A DNA stretch of 64,000 nt, from NCBI GenBank assembly GCA_902702965.1, contig CACRXP010000157.1, positions 41,508-105,507 on the forward strand, written 5' to 3'. The notes under the pieces were generated by a model, which saw nothing but the letters and a program-made list of their open reading frames with translations, had not been told where the DNA came from and searched no databases. Made by a program: the position numbers and the translations under genes. This DNA comes from Spirometra erinaceieuropaei (lineage: Eukaryota; Platyhelminthes; Cestoda; Diphyllobothriidea; Diphyllobothriidae). Below are positions 12,835-23,799 of this stretch, in pieces (position 1 is the stretch's first letter; each line of letters starts with the position of its first letter).

Positions 12835-13290
12835 AAATTAGCTTCGACAACGAGGCTGGCGCGAGGTAAGCGTAGAGAGTTTTTATTGCTAATAGTGGCG
12901 CGAATGCTTCTGAATCTGTCGGTCGGGTCTTCCGTCAAAGACAATTTTCTATGTCCCGCCAAGACCTTCCGCCTTTGTTTAGTTCCAGCGAGATCTTCAT
13001 TAATGAGGAACCTTGCACGACAAAGATGTTAAATGCATTCTTTGCCAAACATTTCGCCATCGAGTCTGACGCAATCCCTTCACTTTCTCAATTGTCTGAT
13101 GCATTCCTCAGCATCATTAATTTTGCTCCTACAACTATTCAACAACTGATAAACCAGCTTACTTACTCGCGTTTAAGTCAGTTTATTAAGGGTACGAGGC
13201 TTTCGCCCTTGAGCACCCTATTCATGTCGATAAACAGAAATAAAGTCATCAATTACATCAGCAAATGCGAAACGTTAAGAAGTTAGCGGT
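12835..13290 (+). mobile_element. CR1-like LINE fragment (linker before reverse transcriptase)
   Basis: A 111-residue frame at 12951-13286 carries ending blocks such as LNAFFAKHFAIESD and FLSIINFAPTT. These resemble the segment between endonuclease and reverse transcriptase in CR1-type LINEs. DNA just upstream (12845-12900) resembles 11180-11240, so both derive from one family. Confidence 0.55.
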
Positions 13291-13414
13291 AAGTGTGAGC
13301 CAGGCGCAAACTGCCGCCGCTAAAACAATCATGATTGTATGTACAGTAGGTTCTCAACAAGTGAGCGTCTAGTCTGCACTTAAAGGATTTAACACTTTCG
13401 GAAAGAACGACGGC

Positions 13415-13880
13415 GAAGCCTTCTATATTAGCCATATACTAGTAATCTGGTCGCATCTCCTTTGCCCTATCCTCGGATGGACTCTGATGAATGTAACAGA
13501 CCGCATCTGGGTTCCTGTCGCCTCGAGACTGGTTGTCATTGTGCCCTTACTGAATGCGCTCCATCGGCGGTCTTGACAAAGTCTTCTTTATTCGCCATAT
13601 ACTAGTAGTCTGGTCGCATCTCCCTTCCCCCCATGTTCCACCCATGTTCGGATGGACTCGGTTGAATGAAACCGACCGCATCTGGGTTCTTGTCGCCTCG
13701 AGAATGGTTGTCATCATGCCCTTACAGAATGCGCTCCATCGGTGGTCTTGACAAAGCCTTCTATATTCGCCATATACTAGTAGTCTGGTCGCATCTCCCC
13801 ACATGTTCGGATGGACTCGGTTGAATGAAACTGACCGCATCTGGGTTCCTATCGGCTTGAGACTGGTTTTCAATTTCGCC
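13415..13880. repeat. Tandem repeat, about 2.7 copies of a 165-180 bp unit
   Basis: The block containing GCCATATACTAGTA, then CTGGTCGCATCTCC, GGATGGACTC, GACCGCATCTGGGTTC and TGCGCTCCATCGG recurs beginning near 13420, 13590 and 13770. The third copy is incomplete. Copies differ by small indels, including an extra CCATGTTCCAC in the second. The 111-residue frame across it is itself internally repeated and is unlikely to be a gene. Confidence 0.85.
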
Positions 13881-14231
13881 ACTTATTTTCTTATTCAAGG
13901 CGATACAGGCCAGTCCTGACCGACCCGCCTACGTACCATTTTATGAAATCCGTTACACAATGCCATATACAGCTGACATTTATTTCGGCCATGTTGATGT
14001 CGGACTATATTCCATTTTGTACCACCACATGCAGGCCAGTCCTCCCTGTTTTTTTCTGATGCTATTTTTCCGAGGGGTTTTTTTTCCTCCTGTTAAATTA
14101 CTACAATCATTTTTAAAATTTGCTTTGGAGTTTTTTTTTCACCCCTCGTTTTTTTCATTTTCATTTTGCTTAACGGACTTCTAATCTCAAAAACTATGCA
14201 TTGCACATTGTGCAGATTTTGCCTACATCGT

Positions 14232-15000
14232 CTAAAATTTGCATGTAAATTTATTTTTACTTGCTTTGATGGGACCCCGACGGGTCTTTAATAAAATAAT
14301 TGAAATTGAATTGAAATTGAGTCCATTCCATGCCCCGATGACCCTGTGTGAGAAGGCGTTCCGTCGGACGTCCGAATGAGCCCGCTTCCTTTGCAGTTTG
14401 AACGGATGACCACGCAGACGGTCAGTCCGGGCCAATTCAAAGAATTCATCAAAATCTAGGGCACACTCTCGGCTTCTGACAATCCTGTAGGTTTGAATGA
14501 GATCGCCGCGCAGTTGCCTGTAATTTAGAGGAAACAGATTTAGTTCAGTCAGCCTGGTTTCGTAAGGCAAATGATGAAGATTCTTGACCATCTTCGTAGC
14601 CATCGCCTGTACTCTTTCCAGTCGTTGATAATCTTTCTTTAACCACGGTCGCCAGGCCTGGACTGCATACTCTAAGTGAGACCGGACGAATGCCCCATAG
14701 GTTTTTCCGAACAGCTCCTTATCGATCTGCACAAATCCTCGCCTCAGCGCAAATAACACCCTTATCGCACTTTTGGCTGCCCTTTGACACTGTGAAGATG
14801 GTTTCAGCGAGGAGGTCATTAGGACTCCCAGGTCTTTCTGTTCCACAACATTTGAAAGGGACTGACCACCAAGGACATATTGAAAGGAATCGTCCTCCTT
14901 ACTGGTCTGTCTGGTGCGGAGTCTCAGGACTACACATTTGTCCACATTAAAATTGAGGAGCCAGCGAGCTGACCAACTGTTTAGGCGGTTGAGACTGTCT
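14232..15000 (-). mobile_element. CR1-like LINE, C-terminal reverse transcriptase and 3' end
   Basis: A 237-residue frame (14945-14232) carries typical CR1-family C-terminal blocks: KDLGVLMTSSLKPSSQC, then RSHLEYAVQAWRPWLKKDYQ, LERVQAMATKMV, and the final FSHRVIGAWNGL. The sequence continues upstream in frame to about 15000 (LLNFNVDKCVVL). Downstream on the minus strand lies a short tandem tail of TTCAATTTCAATT type (about 14330-14295). It is 5' truncated, and the frame that remains is open. Confidence 0.85.
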
Positions 15001-15004
15001 TGAT

Positions 15005-15565
15005 GCGCGTACCTGTCAGTTGGTCCGGACTATCTTTCGAACTCTCTTATAAACGTCTAAGAGATTTTGGATTTCTACCTAGCAAACTGTTTTCAGTCCT
15101 TCTCGGAAGTGGTTTCTTTCCTGACTATTTGAAAACGTCTATCATTATTCCAGTATCCAAATCTGTATGGCTGTCTTTCAGATGTTCAAAACTGTCAAGG
15201 TGTCCATAAAACACTATCTACCGACAAAATCTTTGAAAGGATAATTGCCATGAAAATTATTGACTTTTGCTTAGCCAATCAAGTTAATAGCACCTCCGAA
15301 CATGGCTTTTTACCCGAGCACGCTAACGAACCGTGTCCTATGCGTTCCTCAATGTAATTACTTCTCTTTGCCATTATCCCTTATCTGTTTTCGTCATTTA
15401 TTTTGACTTTAGTAAAGCCTGCGATAGTGTCACACAGAAGACTCTTAGTTAAATTACAAGCTCTGGGACTTCACAGTCCTCTTATGGACTTTGCTAAGTC
15501 AAACCTGTCTAATCGTAAACAAAAGGTGTTAGTAGGATCCTCAATTTCCATACCTGCCATCATAT
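15005..15565 (+). mobile_element. CR1-like LINE fragment (reverse transcriptase)
   Basis: Several frames give successive blocks of a CR1 reverse transcriptase: FERIIAMKIIDFCLANQ, then HGFLPEH, then the end of the palm (HRRLLVKLQALGLHSPLMDF, SNRKQKVLVGSS). It lies head to head with the copy at 14232-15000. Several frameshifts make it non-functional. Confidence 0.75.
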
Positions 15566-15669
15566 ATGCTGCAATTATTATTCATCCTTTTATCCGCTGA
15601 CATTTTCCTATGCATCTATCTCGCTGCTCTTAATATACGCATCCGCACCATATGAATTATACTGCTGCC

Positions 15670-15672
15670 AGC

Positions 15673-15705
<33 letters not shown>

Positions 15706-15765
15706 GTATTTAATGTCAGTTTAGAGGCATTGTCAGGGAAAGGTTAAACACAAATCAGGCCAGCA
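15670..15765 (-). repeat. LINE 3' tail with AAT repeats
   Basis: About nine AAT units (15676-15703) adjoin ATTTAATGTCAGTTTAGAGG and a GTTAAACACAAA block. The same arrangement recurs at 16465-16540, so this is a dispersed 3' end of a LINE read on the minus strand. Confidence 0.5.
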
Positions 15766-16464
15766 GTGAAATAAATTCCTGACACACAAGAATAAAGGTG
15801 ATGATTGTTATTTATAGATGGGAGGGTGCAGGAGAAAAAATTGCTGCCCATGAAATGACGACAGTCAAGAAAGGGAGAGGCAACACTGTATTGGATATTA
15901 CCAGTCGCATTTCTTTTCATGCAGTTAAGACTGGACCAAAGAGGAACACTGAAGAAAAGCTGTCGCAGTTGGCTACAGAAATTGCCCCTAGTGACACAGG
16001 CCATGGGATTCAGAGACCACGAACGCCATCGCTATGGTATATTCGGTCGGTGAATTCAGCACATAATATTTGTGGGAGTTTTTCTGAATGTAAACATCGA
16101 GTGACCGTTTTCTTAAGCAAAGGATAATTTTGTAGCGTTTTCACATTCCTGGATAATTTATTCAAAATGGCAAGTGTGTTCACAAAAATAACCGACGATA
16201 TGTAACGGTACATGTCGGAGGAAGAAATAAAAAACCTCACGGACATCGTTATGCCGATTGTGGAAAAGATTTTTTAAAGTAGTAAGTGGGTTAAAGGTAC
16301 GAATAAACAAAAGCTTAAATAATAAAAAGGGTCTTTTTTAATCTGCGAAACCACAAAGTTTCAAGATCTGTAAGCCGGCAAAATTCTGCATAATAGGCCA
16401 GTGACCCCTTTAACGGCTCTCTTCAGATCAGATTAGCAAGGAAGTATATCTAGTGCTCCACGTT

Positions 16465-16540
16465 AATGAGAATACTAATAATAATTTTATTTAATGCCAG
16501 TTTACAGGCATTATCAAGGAAGCGTTAAACACAAATATCC
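16465..16540 (-). repeat. Second copy of the AAT-tailed LINE 3' end
   Basis: AATACTAATAATAATTTTA, then TTTAATGCCAGTTTACAGG and GTTAAACACAAA closely match 15690-15760. Confidence 0.5.
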
Positions 16541-16544
16541 GTTT

Positions 16545-18075
16545 GTGCTACATTAAAAGTCTTTGGGCGCTACGAGGTTGTCGATGTAACGCTCCACCGA
16601 CTGAGTGGGGTTGTTTGAATGGAGAAAACTTTTTTAAACAAATCCAGGATTGAGATGACGTAACCGCATACCGGTAATAATAGCCGCTGCCCTTTCCCCA
16701 CTCAGTTGCCTCTTCTCTTCCCGCAATAGATTAGAATAACATCGAGTAGGTTTAGTAAAGCACATGCTAGGCGCTGCCAGTCTCCTCTGAAACCAAGAAA
16801 GAGCCTGAATGAAACTCATCTATTTCGACGGCACTTGGACTTCATTTCTTTCGGGTTACTGCTTGATCAGTAGAGCACGAAATTAGAGCTCGTTTTACGT
16901 TGAAAAAATCTGAGTTCAAAGGCAAAATAAAAGCATAAGTTCGAAAAAGGAACGATATACACTGTACAGATTAAAGATTGGAAGTTTTTGGCGCAGTTTT
17001 GGGTAAAATGTTTTCGTTGTAAATCTCGTCCCACCGATTACCTACGTCGACATCTGTTGCAGCTCTTCCCCGCAAAGGCCCACGGTGCTGAATTCATTAT
17101 CGGTTGTTAAGCAGGCATTTTGAGGCAACCTCCCCATCCTGACAGAATATACCCCTGTTGTAACTAACGTCTTCTCGTGAATCATTTATCGTTTTTCGAT
17201 GTACTTTGATTTTTACTCCTAGTACGGATTTTGTATCCGCGAAAGCTCTCCTTCGATTTGTTTGACGAAAGTAATGACGTGTCGACAACCCTAATTAGCC
17301 ATTTTTAAGCCGAACGTTTTTTCCTGATGCTTTACCTTATCCCGCGTTTACTAAATTCAGCGATTTTGGCCACTCTGTAGACGCTGAGAATAACACTTTT
17401 TTATTAGGCCCTATTTGGAGGATATACTAATGAGTAATGATGAGAAAAACTGAAGACTACGGTCGACTCTGTTTCAATGGAAAGTCCGTTCTTAGTTTGC
17501 AGTGGCAGGCCGAATACCACAACTGGAACTAAACAAGTACACAAGGGAATTTTAGCTGTAATCGCGGGTGCGGATGTACAATAAAGTATTTCACGATTAA
17601 TATACTTTTGCAACGTTGGAGCTGATGCAAACGTTATTTATGAGACGGATTGTATTATCTGAAGCACTTGCTGCGCGTTTGATTACCTATTTATAGGAAG
17701 CACCAAAACCCTTAAACTCGACCTAGAGAGTGAGGAAGACTTCAACAGAAGGACAACGTTGTACTGGACCGAAGGATCTTCATCCAATATTCTTACCTGA
17801 TTAGCTCGAGTACTACAGCGTAACGTTTGCTCGACGGTGGCTGCAGTTTAAACTGACTAATCTTTGAAATATCATTGGGGAACAGTGAAGGTGGCCTTAC
17901 GGTTGTTGGTCAAATAGGTTGATAGGGGTGTCACGTTGGTGTTGGGCGATTGCTTTCACTGATCGATTTTTCTCAAATTCTCTTAGAAGCTTGAAGTCCT
18001 CTCTCATTTTACTTCTACTAGGATGATTGCCACGGTTTTTTCTCGACAGCAGAATGACAGCACTATTCCAGCATA
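16545..18075. other. No recognisable gene
   Basis: Short open frames only. I found no family match and no clear repeat. Confidence 0.4.
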
Positions 18076-18080
18076 AATTT

Positions 18081-18154
18081 GCGACATGAATGTTTCCATT
18101 TTATCAGTACATTCATATATGAATGTACTGATAAAATAAAAACATTCATGTCGC
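18081..18154. repeat. Near-perfect 74-base hairpin
   Basis: The 36-base left arm beginning GCGACATGAATG and the right arm ending CATTCATGTCGC differ at only two positions (CC against TT) and are separated by a two-base tip. It could be a tiny foldback element or a hairpin RNA precursor. The sequence alone does not decide. Confidence 0.8.
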
Positions 18155-18161
18155 ATTTAGT

Positions 18162-18228
18162 CGTCCAGGATTAGACATTTGCTAGCCCGTTTGACTTGCG
18201 GAGCCCGCGACCGGGCTAGCCCTGGACG
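18162..18228. repeat. Second stem-loop directly downstream
   Basis: CGTCCAGG (18162-18169) pairs with CCTGGACG (18221-18228), and inside it GCTAGCCCG (18181-18189) pairs with CGGGCTAGC (18212-18220). An 11-base bulge lies on the 5' side and a 22-base loop at the tip. It is GC-rich, in contrast to the AT-rich hairpin seven bases upstream. Confidence 0.7.
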
Positions 18229-18239
18229 AGTAGAATGCT

Positions 18240-21200
18240 ATCAGGGATGCCGGCTTTATATGTAAGGCCGCGTCGAAACTCCTTCAAAGGTCGTGATTAA
18301 CGCACCTCAGTCGTCTTATAAACCACACTCTTTGCGATGCACTTTTATTGAGCCTCAATGGGCGCTAGGCCACCTTATTTAATACATGGATTTTATTCAA
18401 AAACTGCAATTGCACGTCAAGGTGGGTATTTCAAATTTAACTGGAAAACAGCACTTTAACTAGTGGGAAGTCTAAAGAGCTCATAGGTTAGGGGCTGAAC
18501 GACTGCAACATACACAGGCTAGCCTGGTTTGCAGGCCAACAACGGCGTTAATGGTTACCCCCAAGTAGAATTGTATGGCGATTGGATGTATTCTTATCGC
18601 AGTTTGTACTTCACCACTGAGAGAGGTCACCAGGGGGTCTAATCTTTCATTTCACACGTGGCAGACTTTGAATGAGTCTTACGGTATTAACCCGTGAAAG
18701 CATGCTGATGTCACTTCGTACACGCATTACCGGGAAACTGAACATTTTTGTAGCGTAAAAAATTAAATTGGCCAATTTCGTCTTCCGCTATAAGGACTTG
18801 TGGCATTTACCCTGACTTCGCGCTGAAGGGATTTCTGTGCTGCAACCTAGTGGTAGGAGTCAATGTTCTTCGGTTTCAAGGGACCATTGTAAATCTTTAC
18901 ATCAAACACTGCTCTTAATAGCGTCAATGATTCCACCTCAGGTAGGCTGAAGTCCGTCTTTTGTCTTGCGCCTTGCTAGTATATTATCTACACCCAGCTA
19001 CTGTCCGGACTGGGACGCAAGTCTAAAACGGCCCAAATTAGCCGAAACGATTTTCACATGATGTCCCACAAACTTTAAAAAGCGACGAAACTATCTTTAA
19101 CCTACAATAGAATGCCCTTGAATAGCCAGTTCACAGTATTATCCTCTCTCAGTCACCAACAGTTGTTGCATTTTAATTACCCACACAGGACTTTGTACAT
19201 CGACTTTCTCACTTTTCCACGGGATTGACAAATTCCTACCCATCACTGCTTGTCCAGAACTCTAACCACGTCTCTGACTTTACAAAGCGGACGACGACAC
19301 TGAGGAGGCGTTCCTCCCTCCATTTTTTTCAGTGTTTCCTGATGCTTCTGCTTACTTTATCGTGCGGTCCGCTACCTGCTTGTAGGCACAGCAGAGTGAT
19401 CACAAACAACCAGAGAGACTTAGATGAATGCTTCAATAAATAGACACTGCTGTCACATTAAGGTGCGTCGGCATCTGGATCATCTAAGGCTACAACTGAC
19501 TGCGTCCCAAACCGTGCTTATTGAGATTACCCTTTTGGCCGGTTACATCTCCCGTCTGATAAAGACAGCAGTGCGGAGCCCTCACGTGTGCAACTGTTAC
19601 CCATCCGTCCGCTAGTGCGTGTTATTCGCAGGCACATTAATTCCACAATGTGAGCTTGCAGCCGTGCGAGTTACACGATTGAGTAAGTACATCGGTCATC
19701 CACCCTACGGACGCTTTCTTAGCCGCAAATAACTTTCGACGTGCCGGCATACTGCGAGCGTTTGTTATTAGGGTTGTACGCTTGTATAGAATTTGCCTCA
19801 GCAAAGTATCGGGGATCTTCTCGTGTTTGTTAGCTCGTATAAGTGTCTTTTTTCGCTAATCAAAGAAAGCGTCCACGAGACTTCAGCTGTAGTCTTGCAA
19901 TTACAATTTCTGCTTGAAATTAGCTTGACATTTTGGGTTGTGGGAGTCATTCTGTATTCGAAGATGTCGATAAATTGGGTTGAAATCGTCCTCAAAATAT
20001 GGCGCTAGTCAAGTACCCAGCGACACAATATGGAGTTTGCGTCCTATGCAGTGATTCAAGCGATTTTTAGCTCAACATAACTCGAAATATCCGAGCGTTG
20101 TGCTCGATTCGTTTTATATACTTATTAGACGGACCTTGGAAGTAGATAAATCTGCTTTTGCATTTTGTGGTTTTGGACTTTAGAAATCATACCTCAAACC
20201 TAATGGACCCTGATATGATCCACGTACGCTAGCAGAACAAACTGAATGCCGTTTTGCGTTTTTGCGCCGGCCCAACTTTTTCACGTGCATTTAGAAGGCA
20301 AAAAGAATTTTCCTTGGTTCGGTTGAAAAGTTTATGATGCTTCCAAATAATTGCTGTCTTTCAAATAAAAATAAAATCACCAGCGCACATCCTCGCTGCC
20401 TCCTGCCGTAGGAAGTCCTAGCTTGCCGGCTTGCTTTGTAAGATTTTTTGCCATTTACACCTCTTGGTCTCGCTTGAACTTAGCTGTGCGTTGGTTTGAG
20501 TCGAAACCGATAAAATGATATTTTTCAAAGTCTTTTATTTCCACTTCGAGTAAGTAATAAACAGCCAACTTTGCTGTCGATCGATTCTCCTCAGTCAAAT
20601 ATGGAGTCTGTCGTTACAAGCAATCTTCCGATCGAAGGGGTAGAGCCGAGTGGCCCACAAACCTTCTCTACCTACTTTAATCTTGTCCACCGTGTTACGT
20701 CTGCCTATCCAAGTCCGTGCCTTCCATCCTTTCTCCACATCCGAGCTCAACCTAGTCAGTCTACAGTCTCTGGTGATGCGCCGAGCTTGAGAGATGGCAT
20801 TCAGTCAGCGCTGGCTCCACCCATGGTTCGTCAACATTTTATCTCATTCTCCTCTCAATTTTATTCCGCTTTCGTCTCTTTAACTTTCAAGAATATGAGT
20901 TTGTGTTGTCTTGCTCCTGTTCCTTGTTTTCTGTTAGCCATTTTACCCTTATTCATTTTTGCCAGGAGCTTCTGGAGCACCCCACAGTGACTTTTATTAT
21001 CTCATGACGGTACTATCTGGCAAATAAGGTTTTTGGATCCCCAGATTTTTGTATTTAGGGCTTATAGTCCATTCCGAATCTGAGAGCTGTGGCCATTTAC
21101 AACCAATATTTTGGCGGGTAGAAGGCATTCCTACGTATAGACCCTGGATATGTCTTGAATGAAGTTTGTCAAATCACTATAAATTGGTCAGCTGGTAGTT

Positions 21201-21490
21201 TCACCCCGCCGGAGTTAACCGGGTCACCTCTAAAAAATGCAAGTCGGACATTCTTAGGAGTCCCAAGAATTCCAGTGTGGGCGCCAAATATGTTCAGTGC
21301 CATCTTTAGGCATAGAACTCTTCGGCGTTACCCGTTTGTTCTCGTTTCCAGTCAGAATTTCGTGAGGAATCTTCTGCTATTTGTGTTGTTAAAGCGGTTA
21401 GTGTTCACAACTATATAATGCCGACGTTCCGCAGTACGCGCATGATTGGAGTCGTTTGTCCCTGAAATTATCATAAATATCCCTCGTCAA
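18240..21490. other. No recognised gene; one unexplained open frame
   Basis: The longest frame, 139 codons at 20571-20990 (+), starts MLSIDSPQSNMESVV and ends in a hydrophobic segment. I do not recognise it. It lies upstream of the first identified DPP-like exon, so it could hold a 5' exon, but no DPP motif is visible. Confidence 0.35.
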
Positions 21491-21499
21491 ACTCAATGA

Positions 21500-21960
21500 C
21501 CAAAGATCCCGGATTCGAATCTCCAGTGATCCAGACTTGGGATTGGGTATGACTGGCTGATGACGACTAATAAGCCAGAAATGGCCACTCCAGTCCCCTT
21601 TGTCTTTGTCGGCAGTAACATTATGCCTATATCATGCGCCGCTGTGCGGCTGCTGGTCGGGCTCAAGAGAGAGCCCGTAAGGCACAACGGAACGGGTGAG
21701 TTCCGTAAGAACGATCGGTGAGCGCCCCTCTACCATTGTATATTCCCGATCGAAACCGACAGGACAACGGGCCCGTGGCCCAGTGGTTGGAGGCGTGGAC
21801 TTTTAACTAACACGTCGCGAGTTCGAGCCCCAGGTGTTCCACACTTCGGGGTTGGGTATGACTGACTGATGACAGCAAATGAGCCAGAAATGGCCATTCC
21901 AGTCTCCCTTGTCTTTGTCGATACTATCTATGCATACATGCATATCGAATGACAGAGAAC
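21500..21960 (+). repeat. Two tandem units of tRNA-derived SINE family S1
   Basis: The body of one unit (about 21525-21767) runs directly into the tRNA-like head of a second (21769-21837). The head has box A (TGGCCCAGTGG) and box B (GAGTTCGAGCCC) and is followed by the common body (GGGGTTGGGTATGACTG, then GCCAGAAATGGCC, then CTTTGTCG). The shared body gives a period of about 311 bases. Confidence 0.75.
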
Positions 21961-21964
21961 ACGC

Positions 21965-22170
21965 GTGGCCCAGGTAATTGAATAGAAGAAGACGAAAGGC
22001 GATCACTGAGACCAATTGTTTATTTATCCGACGTTTCGAACTCTCACGCGAGCCCATCCTCAAGGAATGAAAAAAACTGTACAACTCATCGTACATTTAG
22101 CTCACCTCTGCCGGGGATGACCTCTAGCTGCCCTGCTGATTTGTTCACGCTGTGCTTGATAGGCGATTGG
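21965..22170 (-). repeat. PLE-type terminal repeat, left arm of an inverted pair
   Basis: Reverse complement of 23205-23390, with many matching blocks such as GGCTCGCGTGAGAGTTCG and ATTTGTTCACGCTG. It carries a hammerhead-like core at 22063-22030. The pair brackets the LINE at about 22250-23206. Confidence 0.7.
22030..22063 (-). ncRNA. Hammerhead-ribozyme-like core, variant
   Basis: Minus strand: TTGAGGA (in place of CTGANGA), one spacer base, stem II GGGCTC/GAGTTC with a six-base loop, then GAAAC and GTC. The first core base is U in place of C, giving a U-G wobble with the core G. Stem III is the loop-less self-complementary ACGT. TCC before the core can pair with GGA after the cleavage site as stem I. 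Confidence 0.55.
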
Positions 22171-22249
22171 CAGATCGAGTCCGCGGTTGACTGCCACGCT
22201 TCCTACAGCAGGCGAGCAACTCGGTCGTCCGACTGCCCCAATATTCTCA

Positions 22250-23206
22250 CGCAATGAAAGTCGAGGCCGTGCCCTGGCGAGGAGGTGTGGGCGGCTACGA
22301 GGGCTCGATTTATCCACATCGACTGACTGATCTCGACTATGCCGATGATATCGCCTTACTTGCTTCAAGTTTAGGTGATCTGCAGTCTATGGTGCCACGG
22401 ATGAACGAGGTCGCTAAATCAGTCGGTTTGTCCATAAACGCTGGGAAGACCAAAGTATTCTCAAGCTGCATCCCTGACCAGGAGAAGGCACCCCTGGGGA
22501 TTGATGGCTGTAAACTTGAAGAAGGGGACAGTTTTAAATACCTCGGGGCGAGGCTGCTGCCTAATGGACAGAGTAAGAACGACATTGTCTCCCGAATCGA
22601 TGCTGCCCGCTGGGTTTTTTCAAGCCTTCGGAAATACCTGTGGAACCGACGTGACCTCTCCATCGTCACTAAGATTCGCGTGTACCGTGCATCTGTCCGG
22701 TCTGTCCTTCTCTACATTTGTGAATGCTGGGCTTTGCGCGTGGAGGATGAGCGAAAACTGGAGGTATTTAACCACCACTGCTTGAGGATCATCCTTCGAA
22801 TGAAGTTAACCGACTTCGTCTCAAATGAGATAGTCCGCGCTCGCCGCCACAAAATCGCAAGGATAACTCAGGCCATCCAAGAAAGACGACTGAGGTGGTT
22901 CGGGCATGTTCTTCGTCGTCCACCTCAGGAGCTCAGTGTTACTGCCCTCGATCCGGCACCATTGCCCCATTGGAGGCGTCGAAGAGGGGGTCAGTTCAAA
23001 ACCTGGCTCAACACTGTCCGTCAAGACATGGAGGTGGTTCTTGAACCTTCGGTATTCGGTCTCCGTCGTTTGCGAAGGGAATGGGTTGAGCTGTCTAGAT
23101 CTGCTGCCGCGGATCGTCACGCGTGGAGAGGTACAGTTCGGGACATCATCGAGGCCGGCTAGATCAGGCATGATCGCAGCCGTATCAAGTACAAGTACAA
23201 GTAAGT
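22250..23206 (+). mobile_element. RTE-like LINE, 5' truncated, with an open C-terminal reverse transcriptase frame
   Basis: An open frame of 302 codons (22254-23162) covers the C-terminal part of a non-LTR reverse transcriptase. It has the catalytic block DLDYADDIALLAS near residue 30, the following GLSINAGKTKVF, FKYLGARLLP, and the distal RRLRWFGHVLRRPPQ and FKTWLNTVRQDM typical of RTE-type and related elements. The 3' end is a short AAGTAC tandem tail ending about 23206. The 5' part (endonuclease and RT fingers) is missing. The uninterrupted frame suggests a relatively young copy. Confidence 0.85.
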
Positions 23207-23390
23207 ATCAAGCGCAGCGTGAACAAATCAGCAGCGCAGCTAGAGGTCATCCCCGGCAGAGGTGACCTAGATATACAATGAGTTGTAAAGTTTTCTTATT
23301 CCTTGACGATGGGCTCGCGTGAGAGTTCGGAACGTCGGATATATAAACAATTGGTCCTAGCGATCGCCTTCCTGTCTTCTTCAATACATG
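23205..23390 (+). repeat. PLE-type terminal repeat, right arm of an inverted pair
   Basis: Inverted relative to 21965-22170. It contains CAGCGTGAACAAATCAGCAG, then CTAGAGGTCATCCCCGGCAG, then the hammerhead-like core at 23303-23336 and the trailing CAATTGGTCCTAGCGATCGC. Confidence 0.7.
23303..23336 (+). ncRNA. Hammerhead-ribozyme-like core, degenerate
   Basis: TTGACGA (for CTGANGA), stem II GGGCTC/GAGTTC, then GGAAC (for GAAAC) and GTC. Two core positions depart from consensus, so this copy is probably inactive. Confidence 0.45.
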
Positions 23391-23641
23391 TATATGTACA
23401 ATTTATCACTATACGACTGCCTTTGATGGCTCTAGGTAGAACGGGCCGAGCACGTCCTGAAACCAGATTGGCGAATTCACATCTCTAACTTGATTATGTT
23501 GAAAGCACTGTAACTTGCTGGCCCTTAGTACTAAATACTGACTGTCTGGAAATGCAAATAAGGTTTACCAGATGGTAGGCATGAAAAACGCCCTAATTCC
23601 TGTTCCTAGCGGTTGATTTGTTTTCATTTCATCGATTCTAG

Positions 23642-23799
23642 CCCGCTTGTCGTTTGTACTACATTGGTTCCATCCAGGACGGTGTCCCGTCACGCGAGGC
23701 CTCTTTGCTGTACGCGGACATCTGCCCCTCCACTCTCCTTCCTACAGACGCGGAGCTTAACTCTAAACCGCTCCTCTATCAAGCGCCTGAAGTCCACCC
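23642..23799 (+). CDS. DPP8/9-like exon (first one identified)
   Basis: The frame reads RLYYIGSI and SREASLLYADI, matching the conserved N-terminal HRLYYLG...SLLYSEI of DPP8/9. The acceptor is TTCATCGATTCTAG and the best donor is GTGCGT at 23800, leaving two bases that join correctly with the next exon. The segment is shorter than in human DPP9, so a small exon between this and the next could be missing. Confidence 0.8.

Noticed and set aside
13547..13882. 111-codon minus-strand frame
   Set aside because: It is internally repeated because it reads through the tandem array, and it matches no family.
20571..20990. 139-codon plus frame as a 5' exon of the DPP-like gene
   Set aside because: It has no DPP8/9 motif and no clear splice sites; kept only as an unexplained frame.
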